Part shown: positions 1 through 6,395 of the stretch, piece by piece | Numbering within the stretch: position 1 is the stretch's first letter | How the letters are laid out: every line of letters starts with the position of its first letter | NCBI GenBank assembly: GCA_945872875.1 | Contig: CAMCBB010000044.1 | Span: 1 to 13,997, forward strand | Source: Flavobacterium psychrophilum | GTDB lineage: Bacteria > Bacteroidota > Bacteroidia > Flavobacteriales > Flavobacteriaceae | DNA length: 13,997 bases | Direction: 5' to 3' | Notes under the pieces: generated by a model | What the model was told of the DNA's origin: nothing | What the model saw: the letters and a program-made list of their open reading frames with translations, nothing else | Databases searched by the model: none | Position numbers and translations under genes: made by a program

Positions 1-102
1 TATAGTTATGAAGAATTACTATATAAAGCTTTTGACAGTTATCCTAAATCTTTTAAATTATATTTTGATAAAGATGGTAATATTTTAGTGGAATATGAGT
101 AA
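1..102 (+). CDS. 3' end of an unknown protein gene (partial)
   Basis: An open frame runs from the first base to a TAA at 100-102 and encodes the last 33 residues of a protein whose start lies before the window. The tail ends in FDKDGNILVEYE, a short beta-hairpin-like ending rich in acidic and aromatic residues, with codon use like the neighbouring genes. Nothing in these residues identifies a family. It lies upstream of, and in the same direction as, two small acidic genes, so it may belong to the same accessory gene group. The frame is convincing because it is free of stops and continues to the window edge, but 33 codons is short. Confidence 0.5.
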   Translation, partial: YSYEELLYKAFDSYPKSFKLYFDKDGNILVEYE

Positions 103-141
103 TAAATTTAAAAATCTATTCTAAAATCAAATATTTAAAAA

Positions 142-187
142 TGGAGTAAGCGAAAATCCTTTAAAGAGTAGCTTAATAACATAAATA
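142..187 (+). repeat. Intergenic direct repeat, copy 1
   Basis: This block sits just upstream of the 197-511 gene and is nearly identical to the block at 524-569. The first 18 bases (142-159, TGGAGTAAGCGAAAATCC) match exactly. After a 4-base variable patch, AAGAGTAGCT matches exactly, and the rest differs at two positions. About 40 of 46 bases agree. Each copy ends roughly 5-10 bases before a start codon. Read in one frame, both copies give GVSENP-x-KSS followed shortly by a stop, so the block may be a coding remnant rather than a regulatory element. Confidence 0.85.
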
Positions 188-196
188 CAAAATTAT

Positions 197-511
197 ATGG
201 AAGAATTTAAATATCAAAGTACAACTTTTACTGATTCAATGAGCTTATATGAGCATATAATTACTTTTAAAAATGCTGAAGACGGTGAAGGAGATGGTGA
301 TTTTGCAATTATAATTAAATATAATGATTCTAAAGATTTAATCGAATTTGTTGACCATCTAAAAGAATATTATGGAGATTACAATGGCGATGGTTGGATT
401 GAAACCGTTATGGACAATATATGGAGCAGTCTACTGGTTACTGATGAGCAAGATGAAATTAATCAGGAGGCTTATGATTATTGGGTTGAAATGGTAGATA
501 AAGAAAAATAA
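197..511 (+). CDS. Small acidic protein of unknown function
   Basis: This gene encodes 104 residues starting at an ATG just after the first intergenic repeat. The protein is strongly acidic, with many Asp and Glu (EDGEGDGDF near 30, DGW near 66, TDEQDE near 83). It has no signal peptide or membrane segment, so it should be cytosolic. The predicted pattern is mixed alpha/beta: a central hydrophobic strand (FAIIIKY) followed by helices. I do not recognise the family. Small, acidic, single-domain proteins behind a shared upstream repeat are often immunity proteins of polymorphic toxin loci, but that is inference from size, charge and context. No toxin gene is visible in the window. Confidence 0.7.
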   Translation: MEEFKYQSTTFTDSMSLYEHIITFKNAEDGEGDGDFAIIIKYNDSKDLIEFVDHLKEYYGDYNGDGWIETVMDNIWSSLLVTDEQDEINQEAYDYWVEMVDKEK

Positions 512-523
512 ATTTAAAAAACT

Positions 524-569
524 TGGAGTAAGCGAAAATCCAAAGAAGAGTAGCTGAATAAAATAAATA
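524..569 (+). repeat. Intergenic direct repeat, copy 2
   Basis: This is the second copy of the block at 142-187, beginning 12 bases after the stop of the preceding gene and ending 3 bases before the ATG at 573. The first 18 bases are identical to copy 1, as is the internal AAGAGTAGCT. No third copy occurs before the gene at 1020. Its position suggests duplication of a gene-plus-leader unit followed by replacement or divergence of the coding part. Confidence 0.85.
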
Positions 570-572
570 AAT

Positions 573-920
573 ATGTACACGATTAAAGTAATTCAAGGAC
601 CAAAAACTTTATTTTTTGATGAAAAGAATGGAAGAGAAATGGAGTCAATTATTTCAATTAATGGAGATACAAAAATTAACGGAATAGAAATATGGTTAAA
701 CGCTGAAGAATCACCAAAAGGTTCAAACATTTCCTTTAAAAATGAAAGTAACAAAGAGTTTAAGTTAAAAGATAGTTGGGATATTAGTACTCATGATATA
801 GATATTGAACAAGATATTTATGACATCCTAGAAAAATTAGCTTACGCAACTTTATATGATGAATTAGGAAAAGAGGGAGATGAATTTACTTCTGAAGAAG
901 TTTTGGAATGGGATTATTAA
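573..920 (+). CDS. Small acidic protein of unknown function
   Basis: This gene encodes 115 residues starting at an ATG 3 bases after the second repeat copy. The N-terminal half looks beta-rich (MYTIKVIQGPKTLFF, then SIISINGDTKINGIEIWL). The C-terminal half is helical and acidic (DIDIEQDIYDILEKLAYATLYDEL) and ends in EVLEWDY. There is no signal peptide or membrane helix. I do not recognise the family, and it shows no clear similarity to the 104-residue neighbour although both follow the same repeat. An immunity-type role is possible from size, acidity and arrangement, but nothing in the residues proves it. Confidence 0.7.
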   Translation: MYTIKVIQGPKTLFFDEKNGREMESIISINGDTKINGIEIWLNAEESPKGSNISFKNESNKEFKLKDSWDISTHDIDIEQDIYDILEKLAYATLYDELGKEGDEFTSEEVLEWDY

Positions 921-1019
921 AATATTATGACACTATCCTAAAAAGTTTTTTAAAAATAAAATAGAAGGGTTTGAAAAAAACTTCAAAAAAGTTGAAATCA
1001 CATAATTAAAATAAAAAAT

Positions 1020-1727
1020 ATGGCAAATTTTCCAAAAATTGATTATCAATATTGGTTTAATAATTACTCATGGGAAGGTTTTTCTTCAATGAGAGGTATG
1101 ATATCAACAATGATAAATAAAAATTATATTGAATCAGATGTTACAGAACAAAATATACCAGACAAGATTGAATATAATATTATAGAATATAACAAAAATC
1201 CAAATGATGATTTGCTATTTGAAATTTTCAAACTTATTCAAACTTGGGGAGGTAAAAGCGCTGGTCGACATACTTTAAATATTGTTGAAAATTGGAATGA
1301 ATGCACAATTTTTAAATACCGAACATTCGTAGATACAATAAAGAATAATCAAATAGTTGAGTCATTCAACTACTTAATTAATAAAGAAAAAATAAAAGGT
1401 CTTTCCTATTCATTTGTTCCAAAACATATTTGTTTTTGGTCGGGAAATGGAGACAGAAAAAAAGGTTATCCAATATTAGATGATGTTATTGCTAATCTAG
1501 TTTATAATACAAGAAGTGCCAAAAATGTTTCTTATAAATTATTTATTGATGATATTTCAAATTTTGCTGATAATAAGGATTTAAGTATGGCTCAAGTTGA
1601 AATGGCACTTTTTGCGTTTTCAGGCTACTATTGGAAAACCAGAAAAACAGCAACAAATGAGTTTAAAATAAAAAATATGCAAAATCATAAAGATTTTGAA
1701 GAAGCAATAAGAATTTCAAAAAGATAA
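1020..1727 (+). CDS. Possible OGG/HhH-GPD-fold DNA glycosylase-like protein
   Basis: This is a 235-residue cytosolic protein with no signal peptide. At residues 122-160 it resembles the helix-hairpin-helix active site of 8-oxoguanine-type glycosylases: IKGLSYSFVPKHICFW followed by YPILDDVIANL. If K135 is the Schiff-base lysine and D154 the catalytic aspartate, they are 19 residues apart, the same spacing as K249 and D268 of human OGG1. The usual GhG hairpin is degenerate (KGLS). I recall accessory bacterial proteins annotated as OGG-fold with this look, but cannot check. The gene is followed 46 bases later, same strand, by a UDG-superfamily gene, and a linked function in recognising abnormal bases is plausible. 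The fold call is tentative; that this is a gene is not in doubt. Confidence 0.5.
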   Translation: MANFPKIDYQYWFNNYSWEGFSSMRGMISTMINKNYIESDVTEQNIPDKIEYNIIEYNKNPNDDLLFEIFKLIQTWGGKSAGRHTLNIVENWNECTIFKYRTFVDTIKNNQIVESFNYLINKEKIKGLSYSFVPKHICFWSGNGDRKKGYPILDDVIANLVYNTRSAKNVSYKLFIDDISNFADNKDLSMAQVEMALFAFSGYYWKTRKTATNEFKIKNMQNHKDFEEAIRISKR

Positions 1728-1773
1728 AGAATTAATAAAGTGTAAATTACAATACTACTAAAAATAAACGACG

Positions 1774-2544
1774 ATGTCAATACAACATAAATTTTATGAG
1801 ACAAATTTTGGGAATGGTTTTCAAACTCATAATGCTATTCTTGATATAACTCCATATAAACCAGAGTTAATCGTTGTCGGGACTTTTAATCCTAACACAC
1901 CTAATGATAATTTTGCCGACTATTTTTATGGTAGAAACTATTTTTGGACAGCCATTAAGAATTTATTCGTTCATAACAGAGTTCTATTGACGCATACAAG
2001 AATGCCAAGAAGGGGTGCACCTCCCGCAGTACTTAATCCGACATTATCTGAGATATTAGAATTATGCATTAATTTAAAATTGACATTTGCAGATTTAATT
2101 TTTGAAGTTTTAAATTACAATAATCCGAACTACCAACTTCTTCAAAATGACAATGTGATTATTAATGGTGCTGAATATAATTTAATACAAGATGGCCAAA
2201 AAGGAATTGTTGGAGGTTTGCAACAACTTAATACATTGGGTCAAGTAAATTGGAATACACAAAACATTATAAACTTCTTATGTAACAATCCACAAATCAC
2301 AACAATTTATTTTACTAGACAGCCGACAGGTATTTGGGCAGAACAATGGAATTTGATTATTAATCACAATTGTATAACTGACCGACTAACGACTAATCTT
2401 TTTACCCCCTCAGGACTAGGTTTAAAAGGAAAACCACGAATGAATGCTTTACTTAGTCATTGGGTTCATAATAGCGAACCAAACTTTGGAAAACTTGACA
2501 CTAATTGGTTGACAAATAATGGCGTTACCATTGATAATTTTTAA
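1774..2544 (+). CDS. Uracil-DNA glycosylase superfamily protein (Mug/TDG-like)
   Basis: This 256-residue protein has both signature motifs of the superfamily. Motif 1 is at residues 35-61: VGTFNP, then ADYFYGRNYFWTAI, matching the GxNP...N-x-FW pattern of Mug/TDG enzymes, with N39 at the position of the catalytic Asn. Motif 2 is at 211-216, TPSGLG, close to the NPSGLS loop of E. coli Mug that inserts into the DNA helix, and is followed by a helix ending in W230. A segment of about 120 residues between them is longer than in Mug and could carry new specificity. Such enzymes cut the N-glycosidic bond of unusual bases. The gene probably shares a transcript with the OGG-like gene before it. The substrate is unknown; repair and anti-phage roles are both possible. 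Confidence 0.72.
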   Translation: MSIQHKFYETNFGNGFQTHNAILDITPYKPELIVVGTFNPNTPNDNFADYFYGRNYFWTAIKNLFVHNRVLLTHTRMPRRGAPPAVLNPTLSEILELCINLKLTFADLIFEVLNYNNPNYQLLQNDNVIINGAEYNLIQDGQKGIVGGLQQLNTLGQVNWNTQNIINFLCNNPQITTIYFTRQPTGIWAEQWNLIINHNCITDRLTTNLFTPSGLGLKGKPRMNALLSHWVHNSEPNFGKLDTNWLTNNGVTIDNF

Positions 2545-2717
2545 AATAATGAGGAAATCTGGGCATAAAAGCGTGTGTAATTCGTCAGCAAAAAGTGGAC
2601 TGATTTAAGTCAAAACTAAGAGAGTGACATTATGGTGGTTAACTAAAAATTATTATTTAGGATAAGTTAATACTATATAATAACTTTTTATAAAACCCAT
2701 GCTATTGCTGGCCTCCT
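2545..2717. other. Gene-free spacer between the glycosylase-like pair and the DUF2130-like remnant
   Basis: This spacer holds only a 19-codon ORF (2549 onward) that I do not consider a gene, plus the left copy of the 18-bp direct repeat at 2648-2665. No terminator with a T-run follows the glycosylase-like gene. Confidence 0.5.
2648..2665 (+). repeat. 18-bp direct repeat, left copy
   Basis: AATTATTATTTAGGATAA occurs here and again, identically, at 3089-3106. The two copies bracket the truncated coiled-coil gene remnant, 441 bases apart. The GG inside an otherwise A/T word makes chance recurrence at this distance unlikely. This could be the scar of an insertion or deletion, or a duplicated regulatory word. 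Confidence 0.7.
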
Positions 2718-3002
2718 CTACTCTTCTATGTTTTTAGTAAGTTCTTCAAACTTAGCCGTCATTGTCGGGTTTCCTTTTGTAAGTTTTTTAATCGTTAAGT
2801 CCTCCGCTTTCTGATTTGCTAAACGCAATTGATTCTCACTTGTGGTTAGCTCCTCTTTTACTTTTTGCATTCGGGCAATAGATTTATCAATTTCTTCTAT
2901 AGCCTTTTGAAAATGCGTAGATGCCGAAAGGAAATTTTTAGAAAACCCTTCTTTGAATTTATTTATGTTCTTCCTAATGCTAACCAAATCACAAGCAAAG
3001 TT
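2718..3002 (-). pseudogene. C-terminal remnant of a DUF2130-like coiled-coil protein
   Basis: The reading frame is open from a TAA at 3003-3005 down to the TAG at 2718. Its only possible start is a TTG at 2985-2987, and convincing coding sequence continues upstream of it ([13 protein letters not shown]) to the in-frame stop, so the gene has lost its 5' part. What remains, about 94 residues, is a long charged helix ([20 protein letters not shown]) followed by [20 protein letters not shown] and NPTM. From memory this matches the C-terminal end of Bacteroidota DUF2130 proteins, which are normally around 400 residues. The start, function and expression are doubtful. It lies inside an 18-bp direct repeat, which fits loss of the rest by rearrangement. 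Confidence 0.55.
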
Positions 3003-3088
3003 TTATAGTTTTTGTTCATTTTTATGGTCATTGAAAATTAGTATTCTCTTTTTTAGTTAATCAAATTTATTAAAAAATCACGAAAAAT

Positions 3089-3106
3089 AATTATTATTTA
3101 GGATAA
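3089..3106 (+). repeat. 18-bp direct repeat, right copy
   Basis: This is identical to 2648-2665 (AATTATTATTTAGGATAA). It ends 6 bases before the -7 box at 3113-3120, so this copy lies within the promoter region of the putative small RNA. Confidence 0.7.
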
Positions 3107-3112
3107 TTTTTG

Positions 3113-3120
3113 TACGTTTG
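3113..3120 (+). promoter_or_regulatory. Bacteroidota -7 promoter box (TACGTTTG)
   Basis: TACGTTTG is an exact match to the Bacteroidota primary sigma -7 consensus TAnnTTTG. No protein-coding gene follows before a strong terminator at 3248-3281, so the box points to a short non-coding transcript. No convincing -33 TTG was found at the usual distance. Confidence 0.55.
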
Positions 3121-3123
3121 TTA

Positions 3124-3281
3124 TGGTGCAAACTTGACCTAAAAAAAAGTAGTTACCCTATAGGTTACCCCATGGCGATTTACAAATCGGGAAGTACTGA
3201 AAACACTGATAAAAATACAAGGGTTACGGAGCCTCTTTCTCCGCAACAAAAAACCCGAAACAATTGTTTCGGGTTTTTTTT
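3124..3281 (+). ncRNA. Putative free-standing structured small RNA
   Basis: This segment lies between an exact -7 box and a strong intrinsic terminator, with a convergent gene downstream, so it is not an mRNA leader. It has higher G+C than its surroundings and contains stem candidates: CGATT/AATCG with a TACA loop (3176-3189, allowing extra pairs), and CGGAG/CTCCG with a 7-base loop (3227-3243). A word GTTACCC occurs twice (3152-3158 and 3164-3170). Either copy could pair with GGGTTAC (3221-3227) with one T-T mismatch, giving two competing folds. The 5' end is estimated from the -7 box. It could belong to a known flavobacterial RNA class such as Flavo-1, but I cannot confirm that. The 64-codon frame across it is not protein-like. 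Confidence 0.5.
3248..3281. terminator. Strong, probably bidirectional intrinsic terminator
   Basis: A perfect 20-base palindrome at 3254-3273 (CCCGAAACAA/TTGTTTCGGG) is preceded by six A and followed by eight T. It ends the putative small RNA on the + strand. Eight bases beyond the clc stop codon at 3289, it also serves that gene on the - strand. Confidence 0.92.
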
Positions 3282-3288
3282 ATGGGTT

Positions 3289-5106
3289 TTATTCAATAAT
3301 CAGTTCCTTTAGTTTTTCGCGGTAAGCCACGAGCAGCGTGGTTTTTGAAATCAAACCAAAGAATTTACCGTTATTAGTCACTGGAAGTAAGTCTTGGTTG
3401 GATCGTTCAAATTTTTCCATGATGGATTCCATACCGTCGTCGTGATGAAGCACTTCTATAGGCTGGGAAAGTACTTCTTGAACCTTGGTAAACTTAACGC
3501 GATACGGATGAAAAACTATCGATCGAATTGCTTCAAAATCAACAATACCTACCAACTTATTTTTATCATCCAACACCGGAATAATAGGTTGCTTTGTGGT
3601 GATCAAATCTAAAATATTTTCTAATGTTTTGTCTGTAGTGGTAGTTGCCACACCTACATCCACTAATTTTAAAAAATCGATACTTTGTAATATATTTTTA
3701 TCCTTATCACTAGTAAACACCTCGCCCCTATCTGCCAAGTCTTTCACATCCATAGAATGTTTGTCAAATTGTTTTGAAATGGCATAACTTATAGACGAAA
3801 CGATCATCAGCGGAACCATTAAATCATAGCCTCCAGTGATTTCTCCAATTAAAAATATGGCAGTTAAAGGAGCGTGAAACAATCCGCTTAATATTCCTGC
3901 CATTCCTACAATGGTGAAATTAGCAATAGGCAAAGTATTGGATAACCCCAATAAATGAATGGATTTGGCAACAAAAAATCCCAAATAAGAACCTACAAAT
4001 AAGGAAGGAGCAAAATTCCCTCCGTTACCTCCAGAGCCCAAAGTCAATCCAGTAGCAAACGATTTTAACAAAACGATCATACCTACAAAAGCCAACAATA
4101 CCCATGGATTATTCTGAAAATTTTGCAACAGCGAATTATCCAAAAGCACTTCGGGATGAGAATCAGAAAGAATCTTTATACTTTCATATCCTTCTCCAAA
4201 AAGTGTGGGGAAGAAAAAAATCAATACCGCCAAAACACTCGCTCCAAACAGCGCTTTTTTGTAGGTGTTGTTTTTAAATCGGCTGAAAAAATGTTCTACT
4301 CTTCTAAAATTTCTAGCGTGGTAAATAGATACGAATCCGGCAAGAATTCCAAGTAAAATATAATAAGGCGTGTTGTGAAAATTGAAAGTCAGGTCTTGCT
4401 TGAAAGTCAGCAGTACATCCCTACTCAATAAGATTTCCGAAACTAATGCACCGGTAGCTGCCGAAATAATTATGGGGATAAAAGCCGAAATACCAGCGTC
4501 GGTAAGCACCACTTCAATAGCAAATAAAACTCCGGCAATGGGAGCGTTAAATGCAGCACCAATTCCGGCCGCGACACCACAAGCCAAAAGTAAAATTCGG
4601 TCTTTTTGTGTCAGTTTGTATTTTTGAGCAAAATTAGATCCGAATGCTGCTCCTGTAATGGTTATTGGGCTTTCTAATCCGGCCGAACCGCCCAATCCAA
4701 CTGTTAAGGAACTCGTAATAATTTGGGCATACATTTGTTTTTTAGGCAGGATTCCACCTTTTTTGGCTACGGCAAATAATATTCGGGAACTCCCTTTTTC
4801 AATGGATCCATCCAAGAATTTTTTAACCACAAAAACCGTAAGTAAGATTCCGAAAATCGGAAACAAACTATTGGCATACGGCAATTTTAAATAGCTGTTG
4901 GCGTAGTTGGCATAAATAAATACATTGTGCGCAAAGCTTTTTAAAACAATCACTGCCAAAGCACACGATATGGCAACTACTACACTCGCCAAGTAAATAA
5001 AATTCCTTTCGGAAAGTAGGGCTTTCGCCAAAAAAAACAGCGATTCCAACCGTCGGAAGATCCTACGGATAAATAATTTTAAAGAAGCAGATTTTCTATT
5101 GGACAT
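3289..5106 (-). CDS. CLC-family chloride channel/transporter with C-terminal CBS pair
   Basis: This 605-residue membrane protein has about 400 residues of CLC core followed by two CBS domains (about 455-605, GVATTTTDKTLENIL and the VLSQPIEVLHHDD repeat). CLC motifs are clear: GSAGLESP at 140-147 with the gating glutamate E145, GAAFNAPIAG at 183-192, and GGNFAPSLFVG at 362-372. Two positions differ from the E. coli Cl-/H+ exchanger. The GSGIP loop reads about GSSRI (105-109), and the residue aligned with the inner proton glutamate E203 appears to be V199 in FAIEVV. It may therefore be a channel or use another proton path; CBS domains usually sense adenine nucleotides. It is last in a - strand gene group, 28 bases after the AlkD gene, and ends in the terminator at 3248-3281. 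Confidence 0.93.
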   Translation of the reverse strand: MSNRKSASLKLFIRRIFRRLESLFFLAKALLSERNFIYLASVVVAISCALAVIVLKSFAHNVFIYANYANSYLKLPYANSLFPIFGILLTVFVVKKFLDGSIEKGSSRILFAVAKKGGILPKKQMYAQIITSSLTVGLGGSAGLESPITITGAAFGSNFAQKYKLTQKDRILLLACGVAAGIGAAFNAPIAGVLFAIEVVLTDAGISAFIPIIISAATGALVSEILLSRDVLLTFKQDLTFNFHNTPYYILLGILAGFVSIYHARNFRRVEHFFSRFKNNTYKKALFGASVLAVLIFFFPTLFGEGYESIKILSDSHPEVLLDNSLLQNFQNNPWVLLAFVGMIVLLKSFATGLTLGSGGNGGNFAPSLFVGSYLGFFVAKSIHLLGLSNTLPIANFTIVGMAGILSGLFHAPLTAIFLIGEITGGYDLMVPLMIVSSISYAISKQFDKHSMDVKDLADRGEVFTSDKDKNILQSIDFLKLVDVGVATTTTDKTLENILDLITTKQPIIPVLDDKNKLVGIVDFEAIRSIVFHPYRVKFTKVQEVLSQPIEVLHHDDGMESIMEKFERSNQDLLPVTNNGKFFGLISKTTLLVAYREKLKELIIE

Positions 5107-5134
5107 GGAATTATTTTAAGAAAACAAATATAAG

Positions 5135-5803
5135 CTATTTAATATTTCGAATAGCCTCTCGTTGACTCAAGGGTTTTAATTTAGCCGAGTTTACGAATTC
5201 TAATACTCCATTTGGATTGAACCTACTGTAATCGCGTAAGGCCCAACCAATAGCCTTTTGGATGAAAAATTCTTTGGAATTTTTGTGTTTATCACATTCC
5301 GATTTCAATAAATCAAAGTCGGTTTTTTCTTTATAACTCAATTGAAATAATATAGCCGAACGGTTGAGCCACATTTTTTCTGAATTCGAAAATCGTTCAA
5401 TCACCTTATGAATTTCTCCTGGAAACTGCACTAAATAACCACCTAATAAATATTTTGCAATGGTATCCACCGAATCCCACCAAGAATTAGTTACTAGTAA
5501 TTTTTCAATTAAGGAGATGTCTTCCAAAACATATTTTCTCTTGATTTCTTTTTGCAATAAATCGATGGCACAAATATGAAACTCACGCTCCTTTTTATTA
5601 AATAATTCCCAGCAAATTTCTCGGTAATTGGCATTCACTTCCGCTTTATTAATAGTGTAAGCCTGCATCATTAATGCACGTCTTTTATCAGTTTTGATTC
5701 CCAAAAAGGAGAAATTATTTTTCATATAATTTTCCATTGGAAGCGCCAACTCGCGAATGGCATTTGCTCGAAAGCTATTTTCTAAATCATTACTAAAACT
5801 CAT
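5135..5803 (-). CDS. DNA alkylation repair protein, AlkD-like HEAT-repeat glycosylase
   Basis: This 222-residue all-helical protein fits the AlkD family, which removes alkylated purines (3-methyl- and 7-methyl-) by base excision without flipping the base. The active-site residues known from Bacillus cereus AlkD are present at the same numbers: W109 and D113 in SWWDSVD, and W187 in IGWALRDYS. The conserved MWLNRSAILFQL and FFIQKAIGW helices support the call. The start codon lies inside the end of the preceding gene (11-base overlap), a sign of translational coupling. It sits between an ACP phosphodiesterase and the CLC gene in an apparent kdsB operon, with no obvious pathway link. Confidence 0.93.
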   Translation of the reverse strand: MSFSNDLENSFRANAIRELALPMENYMKNNFSFLGIKTDKRRALMMQAYTINKAEVNANYREICWELFNKKEREFHICAIDLLQKEIKRKYVLEDISLIEKLLVTNSWWDSVDTIAKYLLGGYLVQFPGEIHKVIERFSNSEKMWLNRSAILFQLSYKEKTDFDLLKSECDKHKNSKEFFIQKAIGWALRDYSRFNPNGVLEFVNSAKLKPLSQREAIRNIK

Positions 5804-6386
5804 ATAATTCGTTTAATTTAATGGCACATTGTGCTTTTAGTTCCTCCATGAATAAGGTGAATTCATATTCCAATTCCGAATAATAAAGTTGTACTTCGGC
5901 CATAGCTTCATGCATGTGTACCCTATTTTTTGTTCGGTGGTCCATTTGAAATAAAATAGTCTCTAACCCATCCAAACTAGCATATTGAACCAACCAATTT
6001 TGATTGATCATATACGGAAGTAAATTTTGTGTTTTGGGTGTTAACAGTTCAAAATTATCTTGCAATGATTGATAAAATTGAGCTGCATAATCCTCTAAGT
6101 CAACTTCTGAATAGGAATTCCAGTTTTTTGCCAAAAAATGATCGTATACAATGTCCATAATCACTCCGGCATAGTGTCCGTATTTTTCGTACAACCGTCT
6201 TCTGCTTTGTCTGTAGATAAGATGTGCATCGGTAAACGTATCAATAAAGCGATGTAACAAAATACCCTTCTGCAAATCACCAGCATAGTCTAAATAGCGT
6301 TTTCCGTGAACGGAATCGGCCATAAAATTTCCAATTTTTAGCAAATCATTATCCCCAGAAAGATAGATGTGGGCTAGGAAATTCAT
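5793..6386 (-). CDS. acpH: Acyl carrier protein phosphodiesterase (AcpH/DUF479)
   Basis: This 197-residue protein matches the ACP phosphodiesterase family, HD-like enzymes proposed to remove the 4'-phosphopantetheine arm from holo-ACP. Family motifs in order are MNFLAHIYLS at the N-terminus, IGNFMADSVHGK (17-28), GILLHRFIDTFTDAH (41-55), and the AGVIMDIVYDHFLAKNW helix (73-89). The His and Asp residues in these motifs are the likely metal ligands. The length is usual for the family. It starts 9 bases after the end of kdsB and overlaps the AlkD gene by 11 bases, so all three are almost certainly on one transcript. Confidence 0.92.
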   Translation of the reverse strand: MNFLAHIYLSGDNDLLKIGNFMADSVHGKRYLDYAGDLQKGILLHRFIDTFTDAHLIYRQSRRRLYEKYGHYAGVIMDIVYDHFLAKNWNSYSEVDLEDYAAQFYQSLQDNFELLTPKTQNLLPYMINQNWLVQYASLDGLETILFQMDHRTKNRVHMHEAMAEVQLYYSELEYEFTLFMEELKAQCAIKLNELYEF

Positions 6387-6395
6387 GAAAATGAA

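Noticed and set aside
142..569. CRISPR-like repeat pair
   Set aside because: There are only two copies, 382 bases apart, with a gene between them and no spacers or cas genes.
968..990. Inverted repeat TTTGAA...TTCAAA before the OGG-like gene
   Set aside because: The A/T-only arms of six bases are expected by chance in such A/T-rich sequence, and there is no T-run.
2549..2608. 19-codon ORF after the UDG-like gene
   Set aside because: It is too short and lacks any supporting signal or recognisable product.
3118..3312. 64-codon ORF on the + strand
   Set aside because: It runs through the putative small RNA and the terminator hairpin into the end of clc and has a low-complexity composition. 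It is better explained by the RNA gene.
3394..4894. Several + strand ORFs opposite the CLC gene
   Set aside because: All lie antisense to a well-supported CLC reading frame and show no domain features.
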